Below are positions 24,997 to 34,464 of a DNA stretch of 64,000 nucleotides, in pieces. A program made the translations under genes and the position numbers. The stretch is from Vagococcus fluvialis (GTDB lineage Bacteria; Bacillota; Bacilli; Lactobacillales; Vagococcaceae). Every line of letters begins with the position of its first letter. Position 1 is the first letter of the stretch. Location: NCBI RefSeq assembly GCF_003337315.1, contig NZ_QPJV01000005.1, positions 62,001 through 126,000 of the forward strand, given 5' to 3'. The notes beneath the pieces are model-generated. The model made no database searches. It was not told the DNA's origin and worked only from the letters and a program-made list of their open reading frames with translations.

Positions 24997-26385
24997 CTAC
25001 TCATCAATTTGTGTTTTGTTTGCTGCAATAACAAATGGTGCCCAGATAACAAAGGCAACAACTAAGTTAACAGCTGTTAATACGATTGCTCTCCAGTCTC
25101 CAGCTGTTGCTAAGAAACCACTAATCATTGTAGGCATTACCCAAATAACGTTAACTACTACAGGTTTAACTAATCCTGCCATTGTTGCAAAGTAAGCAAT
25201 TGTTGCTGTTGCAAGTGGTGCTAAGATAAATGGAATACCTAAGATTGGGTTTAATACAACTGGTAAACCAAACATTACTGGCTCGTTAATGTTAAATAAA
25301 CCAGGTCCAATTCCAAGTTTACCAACTGTTTTGTAATCTGCTCGTTTTGAGAAGATTAAAATTGTAATTAATAATACTAAAGTTACACCAGCTCCACCAG
25401 GCCATACAAAGGCTTCAAATGATCCTGCTACCCATTTGTAAGGAATTTCTAAACCTTGTTGGAAAGCATTACTGTTTTCAACCATTGCTGTACCATATAC
25501 TGATTGTAACACGGGCCCCATAATATTTGTACCATGTAAACCAAAGAACCATAACACGTGAACTAATAATACGATAATAAATACGGCACCGTAACCTTGA
25601 GAAAGACCGATTAATGGTTTTTGGATACTTTCTGATACCCAGTCAATAATTGGCATTCCTACAAATTTCTCAAATAAGAAGTAAACTGTTCCTGAAACAT
25701 AAAGTGCTACAGCTCCTGGAATAATCGCAGCAAATGCTTTTGATACTGCAGGTGGCACACTTTCAGGCATTTTGATAATAATATTTTTTTTCATTAAGAA
25801 AGCAAAGATTAATACTGAAATAAAACCAAAGATAATTGCTGTAAATAAACTTGATGCTCCCATGTACTGGCTAAATTTGAAATATCCCCAGCCAGCAGTG
25901 TTTAATGTTTGAACACCATCTGCTGTTGTTACTGTAGCTCCTGAGTCTGTTAATACTTTAACAGCATCTTTTGCTAATGTTCCTTCAAGAGTCATTGCTA
26001 ATGAAGCTGATTGTGGAATTCCCATGAAAAATGATACTAAAGACACAATTGCTCCAGATAAAGGATCCACATCATAAGCTTTCGCTAAGTTGTAACCAAA
26101 TGAAGCAGAGAACACAACTGCCATAATAGCTAAGGTACCTGTCCAAACAATTCCATTAACTCCAATTACTGGTTGGAAAAATGTTGTAATAGCATTATCC
26201 GGCCCCATGTATGTATTTGGAAAATCACGCATAAAGGCATTTAATAATGTTGCGATTGCTCCTGCCATTGTTGCTGGCATCATGCTGATAAACGCATCTC
26301 TTAATGCTACCAAATGTTTCTCTGAACCTATTTTTGCTGCTGTTGGCAAAATGTACTTCTCCATCCAATTTGCTAAACCATTCAT
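24997..26385 (-). CDS. PTS lactose/cellobiose family EIIC permease
   Basis: 462 residues, polytopic. Family features: NWMEKYILPTAAKIGSEKHLVALRDAFISMMPATMAGA at the N-terminus, HGTNIMGP and GPGLFNINEPVMFGLPVVLNP in the sugar-binding region. It carries the sugar through the membrane while EIIB phosphorylates it. It is the first gene of a four-gene operon under a sigma-54 promoter with an upstream activator site. No phospho-glycosidase gene is nearby, so the sugar (cellobiose, chitobiose, lactose or other) cannot be named. Confidence 0.93.
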   Translation of the reverse strand: MNGLANWMEKYILPTAAKIGSEKHLVALRDAFISMMPATMAGAIATLLNAFMRDFPNTYMGPDNAITTFFQPVIGVNGIVWTGTLAIMAVVFSASFGYNLAKAYDVDPLSGAIVSLVSFFMGIPQSASLAMTLEGTLAKDAVKVLTDSGATVTTADGVQTLNTAGWGYFKFSQYMGASSLFTAIIFGFISVLIFAFLMKKNIIIKMPESVPPAVSKAFAAIIPGAVALYVSGTVYFLFEKFVGMPIIDWVSESIQKPLIGLSQGYGAVFIIVLLVHVLWFFGLHGTNIMGPVLQSVYGTAMVENSNAFQQGLEIPYKWVAGSFEAFVWPGGAGVTLVLLITILIFSKRADYKTVGKLGIGPGLFNINEPVMFGLPVVLNPILGIPFILAPLATATIAYFATMAGLVKPVVVNVIWVMPTMISGFLATAGDWRAIVLTAVNLVVAFVIWAPFVIAANKTQIDE

Positions 26386-26463
26386 TCCTTAATTTCCCCC
26401 TTTTAATTTTAACCTAAAAACCAACTGACTCTGTCCTCCTTTACGCTGACTTACTTTTATATA

Positions 26464-26480
26464 AGCAAGTGCTGTGCCAA
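26464..26480 (-). promoter_or_regulatory. Sigma-54 promoter of the EIIC operon
   Basis: Minus strand TTGGCACAGCACTTGCT is a near-ideal -24/-12 promoter, 79 bases before the EIIC start. Confidence 0.88.
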
Positions 26481-26545
26481 CTTTCAATCTCTGTAAAACC
26501 CTTACATTATAATGTTATAACAAGATAATCTTGTGTCATTTTGTA

Positions 26546-26570
26546 GTTACACACTTTATTAGTGTGTAAC
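26546..26570 (-). promoter_or_regulatory. Upstream activator palindrome (copy 2)
   Basis: GTTACACACT and AGTGTGTAAC arms with a five-base spacer, 66 bp upstream of the -24 element. The arms are identical to those at 24118-24143. No T run follows, so it is not a terminator. Confidence 0.75.
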
Positions 26571-26619
26571 TTGTTTCGTACAGTATATACTGATTCTGTT
26601 CATTAATCCTTTATTAAAA

Positions 26620-26678
26620 AATAAATAAAGCCATTAATCACCAAAACAATAATTTGTTCTGTGTGTTTAATGGCTTTA
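26620..26678 (-). terminator. Terminator of the 66-residue membrane protein gene
   Basis: TAAAGCCATTAA and TTAATGGCTTTA arms (26626-26637 / 26667-26678) with inner pairing ACAATAATTTGT, followed on the minus strand by TTTATTTTTT. Together with the sigma-54 promoter and activator palindrome, this accounts for the 26386-26699 gap. Confidence 0.7.
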
Positions 26679-26699
26679 TAGTTTCTATGATAGGAAAAG

Positions 26700-26900
26700 T
26701 TAATCCTTATTTTGCTTTCTAAAATCTAACCAATATAAGAAACAACTCCCTGGTAAGACAATTATTAAGAGCATCAGTAAGACAAAGGCTAAATCTTTAT
26801 TAGAAAAAATGATAGCAATCATAGTTATGACTAAAGCAATCACTAAGATAATATCACTGAGTTCTGTTTTCCATTTGGTCTTCACTTTTCGATTGATCAT
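26700..26900 (-). CDS. Small two-helix membrane protein, unknown
   Basis: 66 residues: a basic N-terminus (MINRKVKTKWKTEL), helices at about 17-33 and 38-55, and a charged tail. Not recognised. A weak GGATGTG site precedes the ATG. It has its own terminator and stands between the PTS operon and its activator, with no evidence of a shared job. Confidence 0.55.
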   Translation of the reverse strand: MINRKVKTKWKTELSDIILVIALVITMIAIIFSNKDLAFVLLMLLIIVLPGSCFLYWLDFRKQNKD

Positions 26901-27007
26901 TTTTATTCACATCCATTTGTTTAAGTTAATGCTATTATACAAAATGAATGTCACGATATTATTAATAAGATATGTTTTATTTCTTAAGTTTTATTAAGTT
27001 AAATAAA

Positions 27008-27050
27008 ATAAGATAACAAACGTTACAACCTTCGTAATGTTTGTTATCTT
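27008..27050 (-). terminator. Terminator of the LevR-type activator gene
   Basis: AAGATAACAAAC (27010-27021) pairs with GTTTGTTATCTT (27039-27050, with one G-T), followed on the minus strand by ATTTTATTT. It lies beyond a deletion derivative of the dispersed repeat. Confidence 0.75.
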
Positions 27051-27063
27051 ATTAATTTTAGTA

Positions 27064-27115
27064 ATGAAAGTGTCAAAAAGCAACTTCTACAGTAGCTTAG
27101 AGCAAAACGTCTAAA
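27064..27115 (-). repeat. Deletion derivative of the dispersed palindromic repeat
   Basis: On the minus strand AGACGTTTTGCTCTAAGC matches the left arm of the full repeats, and TAGAAGTTGC plus a TTTTT stretch matches the right arm. The inner palindrome is absent. It lies between the activator stop and its terminator, the same relative position as other copies. Confidence 0.55.
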
Positions 27116-27124
27116 AAAATACTT

Positions 27125-29800
27125 TTAATTCATAATTTTATTCTTTAAATACATTTCGGTTACGTAGGCTACTTCGTCTTCTGGTAATTCGATATTGTAT
27201 TTTTTTTCGATAATAATTAAATTCATTTTAACAATATCCATCTCATAGCGATATGTTTTCTTAAATTCTGCTAGCTCATTAAAGAGTCTTGGATGTTTAT
27301 CTGTTAATAAATTGTCTACTAAAAAACTTAGATGGAGAATAATTCCCATATCAACACCAGGTTCTAAGACAAGAGATAAATCATTCTCAATCTTTTCTGT
27401 TATTTTTTTTGTTTCAGATAACAATTCGTAAAGAGATGGCACACTTTTAATAGCCCCATCTAGAGAAGCTGAAAGCTCATCAATGGAAATTTCTTTACTA
27501 ACAAGTTGTCTTAACCTTGTTAATTGCTCATCTTTAAAAATATCATAGGCTGAAAAGAACGGAATATTTTGATACTCAATATCTACTGTTCCTACGATTG
27601 CTTTAATTTCATAGGTATCCATTAAATCATCAATTCTTAATCTAAAGGCTGATTTTTCTAAAAACTGCATTTGAATAATTTGAATATTCTCTGTGTCCAT
27701 AACAGGTTTGATACGTTCTGCTAATTTATTTGAAACGCCCTCTCCTGTAAAACAGGTAACAACAACAGCCTTTTTCAAGGTTCCTGATTTTCTAAATTGA
27801 GCATGTACAGCTGACTCAAATGATAATTGAATATTTTGGTAAATTTCTTTCAAGCTTCTTCCAACACTTGCCATACGCACTGATTCTAATACGACTAATG
27901 TGGTTACCATAGATATTGTTTTAGTTACAATCCCTGTTTCTTCAGTTAACATGTGACTAAATGAATTCAGTGAACCCATATCTGTTAAAATCAGAACACC
28001 ACTAGATAGCTCTTCTTTATTTTGATTCACATAATTCTTAACAATTTCATACATTTGAGTAACTTCCATAGTTAATGGCATATTAAATGCAACACCTGAC
28101 TCTATGCCTAATAAATCTTGAACTGCTTCTAACATACTTGAGGCAGTTGATTTACCGTGCATTAGAAGGAAGACTTTTACTTTGTTATCTTGTTTTTCAA
28201 TATCATCACTAATATCTAAAGTTAAAAACATCGTTAAAAAGCCTATTTCATCAAAAGGAATTTCAATAGCAAATTCTTTTTCAATTAAACTTGAGAGTTC
28301 GATGGCTACTTGAAATTCTGCTAAGTATTTTTTTCTAACTTCATTTAAGTTTGGATGAACAATAGTTTTATTATTTTTAATACGTTCAATGGTACTTTGA
28401 AGATGCATTGAAAAAGTAAAACGAGTGCGCTCATTAAAAGATCTGTCTAATTTTTCTTCTGCAATATCGTACAAACGATCTGTTAATTGCCAAATTTTAG
28501 GATCGATTAATTCTTTATGAATATCATTACGTGATAACTCATTAACATAGACTTCAAAATACTGATTCAAATTATTTTCAATTAGACTCTCTAAATCAAT
28601 GTCTTCTAAGTCAACTTTTGAAAGTGAGGCAACTTTATCTTCTATAGTAGAATAAACATCCATGTTTTGCATTTTATCTTGTGTCCAAACAACATTATTA
28701 ACACCTGGATCAAAAGTTAAATGGGACATAGAGCTATCAAAGAAACGATCTGTCCGCTCACCAATCTCTTTAATTTTCAAGAGACCCTTTTGCACTGGTA
28801 GTGGTAAATCACTAATGCCAACACTTAAATGAGTTGTTTCATTGGTTCTATAATGTAGAAAAGCTTTAGCACAAACTAATTTCAAATCGCGCTTAACTTG
28901 ACCAATATTACCTTCTGTTTCATACAACATAAAAGCAAGTAAGACATCTCGGTCAACGACAATGCGATTGTTTAAGCGATTTGCTTCTTGAGTCAGGAAT
29001 AAAGACACGACTTCAAATCTTTCATCTAGAGTTCTATCTCTTAATGAAGGTAGTGTAATACTCATAGGAATACGACGATTGAATGTTGCCAAAAAAACAT
29101 CTGAACTTTCAGTCGTTGCTCCAATAATCTGAACACTTGCTTCATAAGTTTTAGAACTTTCACCAAGGGGCCTGTATACACCTTTATCAATAAATGTAAA
29201 TAGCATCTCTTGACCTTCTGGTGGTAAGCGGTGAATTTCATCTAAGAATAAAATACCTCCATCAGCTTTTTCAATCAAACCAGACTTATCTTCATCGGCA
29301 CCTGTAAAAGCACCTTTTCTGACACCAAAAATATGACTAAATAGTAATTGTGGTGTCTGAGCGTAGTCTGCACAGTTAAAAGAAATAAAAGGTGCTGATT
29401 CTGGTAAGCTTTCTGAACTTAAGCCAAATTCATACATACATTCTGCAAATAAAGATTTCCCAGTACCACTTTCTCCAAATAAAATGGTATGTAAACCTCG
29501 TGGTGGGTATAACATAGCAGCTTTTGCTTGTTGGATTGATAATTTAAGTGACTCATCTTTTCCTACTAAATGATCAAAAGAAACCAAATTAGTTTCTTTT
29601 TGAACTTTAGCTTTTTTCTTTACCTGATAGAGTACTGGTCGCCCTTCAATACGTTCAATTTTTTTCTCTTTGTGTAGGTCTGATAATAACCTACTGACAT
29701 TACTTCTATCGACATCTAATTGGTCTGCAATTTCTGTTGCACTTAATGGTTCTTTTGAATTTTCTAATATTTGAAATATTTGTTTTTTTCGACTAGACAT
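27125..29800 (-). CDS. LevR-type sigma-54-dependent PTS activator
   Basis: 891 residues. Order: winged helix (1-60, SATEIADQLDVDRSNVSRLL), AAA+ sigma-54 interaction domain with Walker A GESGTGKS (109-116), the GAFTGA loop near 160 that contacts sigma-54, and Walker B GGILFLDEIH. Then a PRD, an EIIA-mannose-like domain (KVFLLMHGKSTASSMLEAV), an EIIB-like domain (VVVTCFTGEG) and a second PRD (ILHLSFLVDNLL). Phosphorylation of PRDs by HPr/EII tunes such activators. It should act on the two sigma-54 promoters next door through the repeated palindromes. GGGGGAAGAGC precedes the ATG. Confidence 0.95.
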   Translation of the reverse strand: MSSRKKQIFQILENSKEPLSATEIADQLDVDRSNVSRLLSDLHKEKKIERIEGRPVLYQVKKKAKVQKETNLVSFDHLVGKDESLKLSIQQAKAAMLYPPRGLHTILFGESGTGKSLFAECMYEFGLSSESLPESAPFISFNCADYAQTPQLLFSHIFGVRKGAFTGADEDKSGLIEKADGGILFLDEIHRLPPEGQEMLFTFIDKGVYRPLGESSKTYEASVQIIGATTESSDVFLATFNRRIPMSITLPSLRDRTLDERFEVVSLFLTQEANRLNNRIVVDRDVLLAFMLYETEGNIGQVKRDLKLVCAKAFLHYRTNETTHLSVGISDLPLPVQKGLLKIKEIGERTDRFFDSSMSHLTFDPGVNNVVWTQDKMQNMDVYSTIEDKVASLSKVDLEDIDLESLIENNLNQYFEVYVNELSRNDIHKELIDPKIWQLTDRLYDIAEEKLDRSFNERTRFTFSMHLQSTIERIKNNKTIVHPNLNEVRKKYLAEFQVAIELSSLIEKEFAIEIPFDEIGFLTMFLTLDISDDIEKQDNKVKVFLLMHGKSTASSMLEAVQDLLGIESGVAFNMPLTMEVTQMYEIVKNYVNQNKEELSSGVLILTDMGSLNSFSHMLTEETGIVTKTISMVTTLVVLESVRMASVGRSLKEIYQNIQLSFESAVHAQFRKSGTLKKAVVVTCFTGEGVSNKLAERIKPVMDTENIQIIQMQFLEKSAFRLRIDDLMDTYEIKAIVGTVDIEYQNIPFFSAYDIFKDEQLTRLRQLVSKEISIDELSASLDGAIKSVPSLYELLSETKKITEKIENDLSLVLEPGVDMGIILHLSFLVDNLLTDKHPRLFNELAEFKKTYRYEMDIVKMNLIIIEKKYNIELPEDEVAYVTEMYLKNKIMN

Positions 29801-29821
29801 GCTCTTCCCCCTAATGAATGC

Positions 29822-31105
29822 CTATTTCCAACTTGCTCCTTTATTTTTGTTACGATTTGTTCGATTTTTTTTCTTTTTAGGTTTTACTTGTTTTTCCATT
29901 TTTGGAGCTGCTGATTGTTTTTTAGCTTCTGGTGAAGGTGATTTTTTCTTTTCTTTTAATGTCATTACTTCTTCTTCACCTTCAATTTTTTCTTCAACAA
30001 TTTGACCATGACTAACAAAAATTTCTGCTAGTTGGTTATCTAATTGGCGCATCATTTTTCTAAGCTCTCGAACATCACGGTCATTCACTAAAGTAATAAC
30101 TTCCCCTGATTTCCCCATACGTCCAACACGACCTGATCTGTGGACATAATTTTCAGCGTTAATAGACATATCGTATTGTACAACATAATGAAGGTCTGAA
30201 AAATCAAGCCCTCTTGCTCCAATATCCGTTGTTAATAATAATGGCACTTTGTTGTTTTCAAAATCTTCAATCGCTTTTTTTCGTTCAGTTTGATGCTGAT
30301 CTGATGCTAAGGTACGATGTCTAATGCCTAAAAAGTCTAATCTTTCTGAGGCCACACCTAATTCACTTAATTGATTGAAAAACACTAAGGCTTTGAAATC
30401 CTTCACGTGTGCCAATCTTCTTAAGTTATCAGAGCGTTTTCTAGTTGGTGTTAGTAAATAATAATGTTTGATTTCACCTTTTGTATCATCTGTTTTAGTA
30501 ACATCAATAATTTCAGGTGTTTGTCTAAATAATGTATCAATCTCAGGAATAATAACTTGCCCAGTAGCTGAAACAGCAACAACTTGAGTATCAGCCATCA
30601 CACTTTTCATAATACTTTTGGCTGCATTGTAGTCTTCTTGAGAAACTAGGTCATCTACTTCATCTAAAACTAAAGCATTGATTAAATGAGCTTTAATTTT
30701 TTTCGTTTTAATTAACTCTAAAACACGCCCCGGTGTTCCGACTAACACTTCCGGACGTTTTTTTAATCGTTCGATTTGGCGAGAAACATTAGCCCCACCA
30801 ATAATGGTTTGAATTTTAATATCCAGTGGAGAAATCCATTCCCTTACAACATCTGCTACTTGAGAAGCTAGTTCTTGTGATGGTAATAAAACTAGTAACT
30901 GATTTCCCTCACCTTTTTTTACATTTAAAAGAAGAGGTAATAGGTAAGCTAATGTTTTTCCTGAACCAGTTGGAGAAATACCCAAGACACTCTCTCCATT
31001 TTTTAAAGGTTCAAACATCTGCTCTTGGATTTTTGTTGGGTTCTTAAAAGCTTCTTGCTCCCATTTTTCTTGCCACTTAGTTGGAAATTCTTTTACAATT
31101 GTCAT
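29822..31105 (-). CDS. DEAD-box family ATP-dependent RNA helicase (DEVD variant)
   Basis: 427 residues with Q motif (NPTKIQEQ), Walker A SPTGSGKT, GG, TPGRVLE, motif II VLDEVDD (DEVD rather than DEAD), SAT, GARGLDF and HRSGRVGRMG. A basic C-terminal tail (KKKKNRTNRNKNKGASWK) probably binds RNA. Size and tail resemble the CshC/YfmL class involved in ribosome assembly or cold growth. It starts 23 bp after the sfsA stop region, probably cotranscribed. Confidence 0.9.
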   Translation of the reverse strand: MTIVKEFPTKWQEKWEQEAFKNPTKIQEQMFEPLKNGESVLGISPTGSGKTLAYLLPLLLNVKKGEGNQLLVLLPSQELASQVADVVREWISPLDIKIQTIIGGANVSRQIERLKKRPEVLVGTPGRVLELIKTKKIKAHLINALVLDEVDDLVSQEDYNAAKSIMKSVMADTQVVAVSATGQVIIPEIDTLFRQTPEIIDVTKTDDTKGEIKHYYLLTPTRKRSDNLRRLAHVKDFKALVFFNQLSELGVASERLDFLGIRHRTLASDQHQTERKKAIEDFENNKVPLLLTTDIGARGLDFSDLHYVVQYDMSINAENYVHRSGRVGRMGKSGEVITLVNDRDVRELRKMMRQLDNQLAEIFVSHGQIVEEKIEGEEEVMTLKEKKKSPSPEAKKQSAAPKMEKQVKPKKKKNRTNRNKNKGASWK

Positions 31106-31127
31106 CTCTTTACTCCTATTTCTTTTT

Positions 31128-31835
31128 CTAAATTAATTTAAAGGGAACTTTTTTGTTTAATTTTACTGTATCTGGTGAGACGATACAATTATAAGCACAA
31201 ACTTCAATACCTGAGTTGATTGCTTTCTCAAAAGCTAATTGAAGTTCTGGCTGCATCTCTTTATTAATAGTTGCATAATCGATTGTTTCAAATTGGACAA
31301 CAAATAAAACAGCTCCTAAATAATCTTCTTCTTTAGCTTTTATTAAACCTAAAACATGTTTCAAAGCCCTCACACTTGGTGCATCAGGAAAAGAGCCTTG
31401 AGCTTTTTCCTCTAGAGTCATTCCCTTAACTTCTAGTAATAATTTTTCTTTTTTATCTGTTTCAATTAAAAAATCAAAACGAGAATCACCATGAGTAAAC
31501 TCTCGCTTATAACTTTTTATTGTTCCTTTGAGTATATCAAATTTTATCAAGTTTTGCTTGATTCCTTCTTCAACTAATTTATTAGGTAATTGACTATCAA
31601 TATTAAACCAAGCATCCTGTTTTTTTACAGCAACTAAATCATATTTGGTTTTTCTTGTCGCTTTATCTTGAAAATTAACCCCCACTTCAACGCCGGGTAT
31701 CAATAATTCCTTACATCGTCCTGTGTTTTTTACATGAGTTACAATCTCTTTACCATCTGGTTTGACACAAGTTGCAATAAAACGATTCTGTCTTTCTTTA
31801 AAAGTTACTACTTCAACTGCTTCATATTTTGCCAT
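31128..31835 (-). CDS. sfsA: SfsA family protein
   Basis: 235 residues from ATG 31835, with GGGAGATT just before. Family landmarks: RFIATC, THVKNTGRCKELLIPG, YDLVAV, FTHGDSRFDFLIE, LLEVKGMTLE, FPDAPSVRALKH and a C-terminal VKLNKKVPFKL. SfsA has a nuclease-like fold and was first linked to sugar fermentation in E. coli; its cellular role is unsettled. An in-frame start 20 codons upstream lacks a ribosome site. Confidence 0.9.
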   Translation of the reverse strand: MAKYEAVEVVTFKERQNRFIATCVKPDGKEIVTHVKNTGRCKELLIPGVEVGVNFQDKATRKTKYDLVAVKKQDAWFNIDSQLPNKLVEEGIKQNLIKFDILKGTIKSYKREFTHGDSRFDFLIETDKKEKLLLEVKGMTLEEKAQGSFPDAPSVRALKHVLGLIKAKEEDYLGAVLFVVQFETIDYATINKEMQPELQLAFEKAINSGIEVCAYNCIVSPDTVKLNKKVPFKLI

Positions 31836-31977
31836 AAAAATCTCCCTATTTCTTATCACTGGTAAGTATAACATGCTTTTATTTTTCTTTCTCACTCTGT
31901 TTTTTCTCTTCTAAATGTGTCATATTTATATAAAGAATAGATTAACTATAATTACTTTTGTTAAAGGAGCACACACT

Positions 31978-32739
31978 ATGTATAACAATTACGGCTCTTT
32001 AGCCACTAAAGTTTATGAGCTGACAAAACCTGCCGGTGCCTCAATTAATGGCGATATTGATTATTATATTGAAAGACTAGAGGGGATAACTGGGAAAATT
32101 CTTGAAGCCGGTGTTGGGAGTGGACGAATGTTAATACCACTACTTGAGGAAAATTTAGATGTAGTAGGTATTGATGCCTCTTCTGATATGCTTGCTATGT
32201 GTCAACAAAACCTAGTTACTAACCAACTAAAAGCAGAACTTCATACAGGAAACCTTATTGATTTTAATTTGGGCTATGAAACTTTCGAAGGTATTATTAT
32301 GCCGACTTCGACTTTTTGCTTAATCGAAACAGAAGAATTAGCTATAAAAGTCTTAACAAACTTTTATAATCATTTAACTTCAAAAGGTAAACTTATCTTT
32401 GATTTGGATTTACCATTTTATCCAGAGCTTAATGAAACTTCAATCAGTACCTTTGAAGTTAGCGACAAGGAATTAATTACTTTAGAGAAAAAAATAGTTG
32501 AGATCGATTGGTTAAAACAACAAATTGTTTCACATCTCACCTATTCTCAATGGAGAAATGGTGAATTAATCAAAACAGAACTCCAACCATTCTTACTTCG
32601 TTGGTACGGACTAACTGAGGTTACATTACTATTAGAAAAAGCCGGCTTTAAAACTATTACGATTTCGGCTGATTATGACTATTTAGAAACACCAACAGAT
32701 AGCAACCAAACAATTACTGTAGAAGCCCATAAAGAGTAA
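31978..32739 (+). CDS. Class I SAM-dependent methyltransferase
   Basis: 253 residues from ATG 31978, after a perfect AAAGGAG. The SAM-binding motif I ILEAGVGSGRMLIPLL is at about residues 40-55, followed by VVGIDASSDMLAM and a post-motif region. The substrate is unknown; the overall layout resembles small-molecule methyltransferases. It is monocistronic with a strong terminator. Confidence 0.85.
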   Translation: MYNNYGSLATKVYELTKPAGASINGDIDYYIERLEGITGKILEAGVGSGRMLIPLLEENLDVVGIDASSDMLAMCQQNLVTNQLKAELHTGNLIDFNLGYETFEGIIMPTSTFCLIETEELAIKVLTNFYNHLTSKGKLIFDLDLPFYPELNETSISTFEVSDKELITLEKKIVEIDWLKQQIVSHLTYSQWRNGELIKTELQPFLLRWYGLTEVTLLLEKAGFKTITISADYDYLETPTDSNQTITVEAHKE

Positions 32740-32747
32740 TAAATAAA

Positions 32748-32791
32748 AAAAGGAGAGGTTACGACATAAATATGTCACAACCTCTCCTTTT
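32748..32791 (+). terminator. Terminator of the methyltransferase gene
   Basis: AAAAGGAGAGGTT (32748-32760) pairs with AACCTCTCCTTTT (32779-32791); the inner GACATAAATATGTC forms a second stem. It can act for both converging genes. Confidence 0.85.
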
Positions 32792-32819
32792 ATGATTTGC
32801 CTCTCAGTAGTAAAATCTT

Positions 32820-33974
32820 CTACACTGAAGTTTCACGACTTTTTATAATCAGTGATTTCAACATAATTGGTGCTATAATTGTGCTAGCAATTATAACAAT
32901 TACTAGAGCTCCATAAATTTCAGACTGAATGGACCCTGTTTCTAATCCTAAACTAAGTAAAATCAGTGCCATCTCGCCTCTTGATTCCATACTTGTTCCA
33001 ATAATGGCACTACTCATTGGATTAAAACCATTCATTCTAGCCCCTAAGAAACCACCAATAAATTTCGAAGCAATAGCAAGTAATGTAAAGGCTACTATTA
33101 ACCAGATATGATTACTTAAACCTGATAACGTTAATTTCAAACCGATACTCACAAAGAATACTGGAGCAAAGATTGATTGTGTCAAACTATTAGTTTTTTC
33201 TTCAATCATGTGAGCAACATCTGTTTGAGAAATTAATATACCTGCAAAAAATGCTCCAATAATATCAGACATGCCAATAGTTTCTGCAAATGCACTTAAA
33301 GCTAAACATAGGACTAATGATAATCCCATTTGAACTTCTGGTGCTTCCATTGTTTTAATTAACTTAATTAATATAGGCATCACTAATTTATGAATTAAGA
33401 AAATTAAAACAAAGAAGAGAATATTACCAATTACTAATGGTACAAGTGCTTTTAAAGTTGATCCATCTGCAAACACATTTAACATAACGTTTAGTAGTAT
33501 AATGACAATAATATCATCTAATACAGCTGCTCCAACAATAACTGCTCCTTCTTTTGTTTGGACATAATTTAATTCTTTTAAAACTTGTATCGTAATGCTT
33601 AAAGAAGTTGCTCCAAAAACCAATCCGATAGCTAGAGCTTCAGATGCGGGAAAATTAAACATGATAGAAACGAAGCTAAATAAGATAAAAGGAACAAACA
33701 CACCCAGTGTCCCTACAATTAAAGATGGTTTGAAATATTTTCTTAATATCTCAAGGTCACACTCTAATCCTGCTAAAAACATAAGTAATATAACTCCAAT
33801 ATGTGCAAAAATATCTATTCCACTATTAGTTTGAATTATATTAAGCCCCGCTGGTCCTATCAAAATCCCCGCCATCAGACTCCCTACAACTGCTGGTAAC
33901 GCCATTCTTATTGCTATACTATCAAAAAGTTTTGTAGCTAAAATAATAACTGCAAATACTAATAAAATATTCAT
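32820..33974 (-). CDS. Cation:proton antiporter (CPA2 family)
   Basis: 384 residues and about 12 membrane helices of the Na+/H+ exchanger (CPA2) type: PAVVGSLMAGILIGPAGL, GLECDLEIL, GAAVLDDIIVIILLN (ion-binding Asp pair), FAETIGMSDIIGAFFAGILIS and SRGEMALILLS. No C-terminal TrkA-N domain is present. It is cotranscribed with the MarR regulator gene located 15 bp upstream, which probably controls it. Confidence 0.9.
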   Translation of the reverse strand: MNILLVFAVIILATKLFDSIAIRMALPAVVGSLMAGILIGPAGLNIIQTNSGIDIFAHIGVILLMFLAGLECDLEILRKYFKPSLIVGTLGVFVPFILFSFVSIMFNFPASEALAIGLVFGATSLSITIQVLKELNYVQTKEGAVIVGAAVLDDIIVIILLNVMLNVFADGSTLKALVPLVIGNILFFVLIFLIHKLVMPILIKLIKTMEAPEVQMGLSLVLCLALSAFAETIGMSDIIGAFFAGILISQTDVAHMIEEKTNSLTQSIFAPVFFVSIGLKLTLSGLSNHIWLIVAFTLLAIASKFIGGFLGARMNGFNPMSSAIIGTSMESRGEMALILLSLGLETGSIQSEIYGALVIVIIASTIIAPIMLKSLIIKSRETSV

Positions 33975-33989
33975 AGTATCGACCCTTTC

Positions 33990-34442
33990 TTAAAATTCTT
34001 GTTTGTAAAAATAATCAATAATTTGTGATATATCTAAAAAGCTTTTTCTTAGTTCTTCAAATTCAAATTGAACACTGTTATCATCTTTCAATTTCTGATA
34101 GCTTGCTTCAATTCTTTCAATCAATCGATCTACCTTTTCATTCCCTTCTTTTGTTAAAGAAAGGTCAACTATTCTGACATCCTCTCCATTTCTTTGTCTC
34201 ATAAGTAATCCAGTTTGCTCCATTTTTTTGATTAGTGATGAGACGTTAGTTTGTTTTAATAAAAAAGTGTCTGAAATTTTACCAACACTAGAAACACCGT
34301 TATTACGTAATCCTAGCAAAACAACCATTTGTTGGCCTGTTAAATCTTCTGTTTCTGCTAACTTATCTAATATATGTTGTAATTTTACTCTTGTTATTGC
34401 TCCAAATACTAAAGCTTGATTCCATTTATTCATTTCAGTCAC
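33990..34442 (-). CDS. MarR family regulator of the antiporter operon
   Basis: 150 residues with a MarR winged helix (GQQMVVLLGLRNNGVSSVGKISDTFLLKQTNVSSLIKKMEQTGLLMRQRNGEDVRIVDLSLTKEG). The start is GTG 34442, placed nine bases after AAAGGAG; the ATG three codons on is too far. A 35-bp AT-rich palindrome stands 22 bp upstream, a probable autoregulatory operator. It should respond to an ion or stress signal relevant to the antiporter (inference). Confidence 0.9.
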   Translation of the reverse strand: MTEMNKWNQALVFGAITRVKLQHILDKLAETEDLTGQQMVVLLGLRNNGVSSVGKISDTFLLKQTNVSSLIKKMEQTGLLMRQRNGEDVRIVDLSLTKEGNEKVDRLIERIEASYQKLKDDNSVQFEFEELRKSFLDISQIIDYFYKQEF

Positions 34443-34464
34443 TTTTCGTTTCTCCTTTTAAAAA

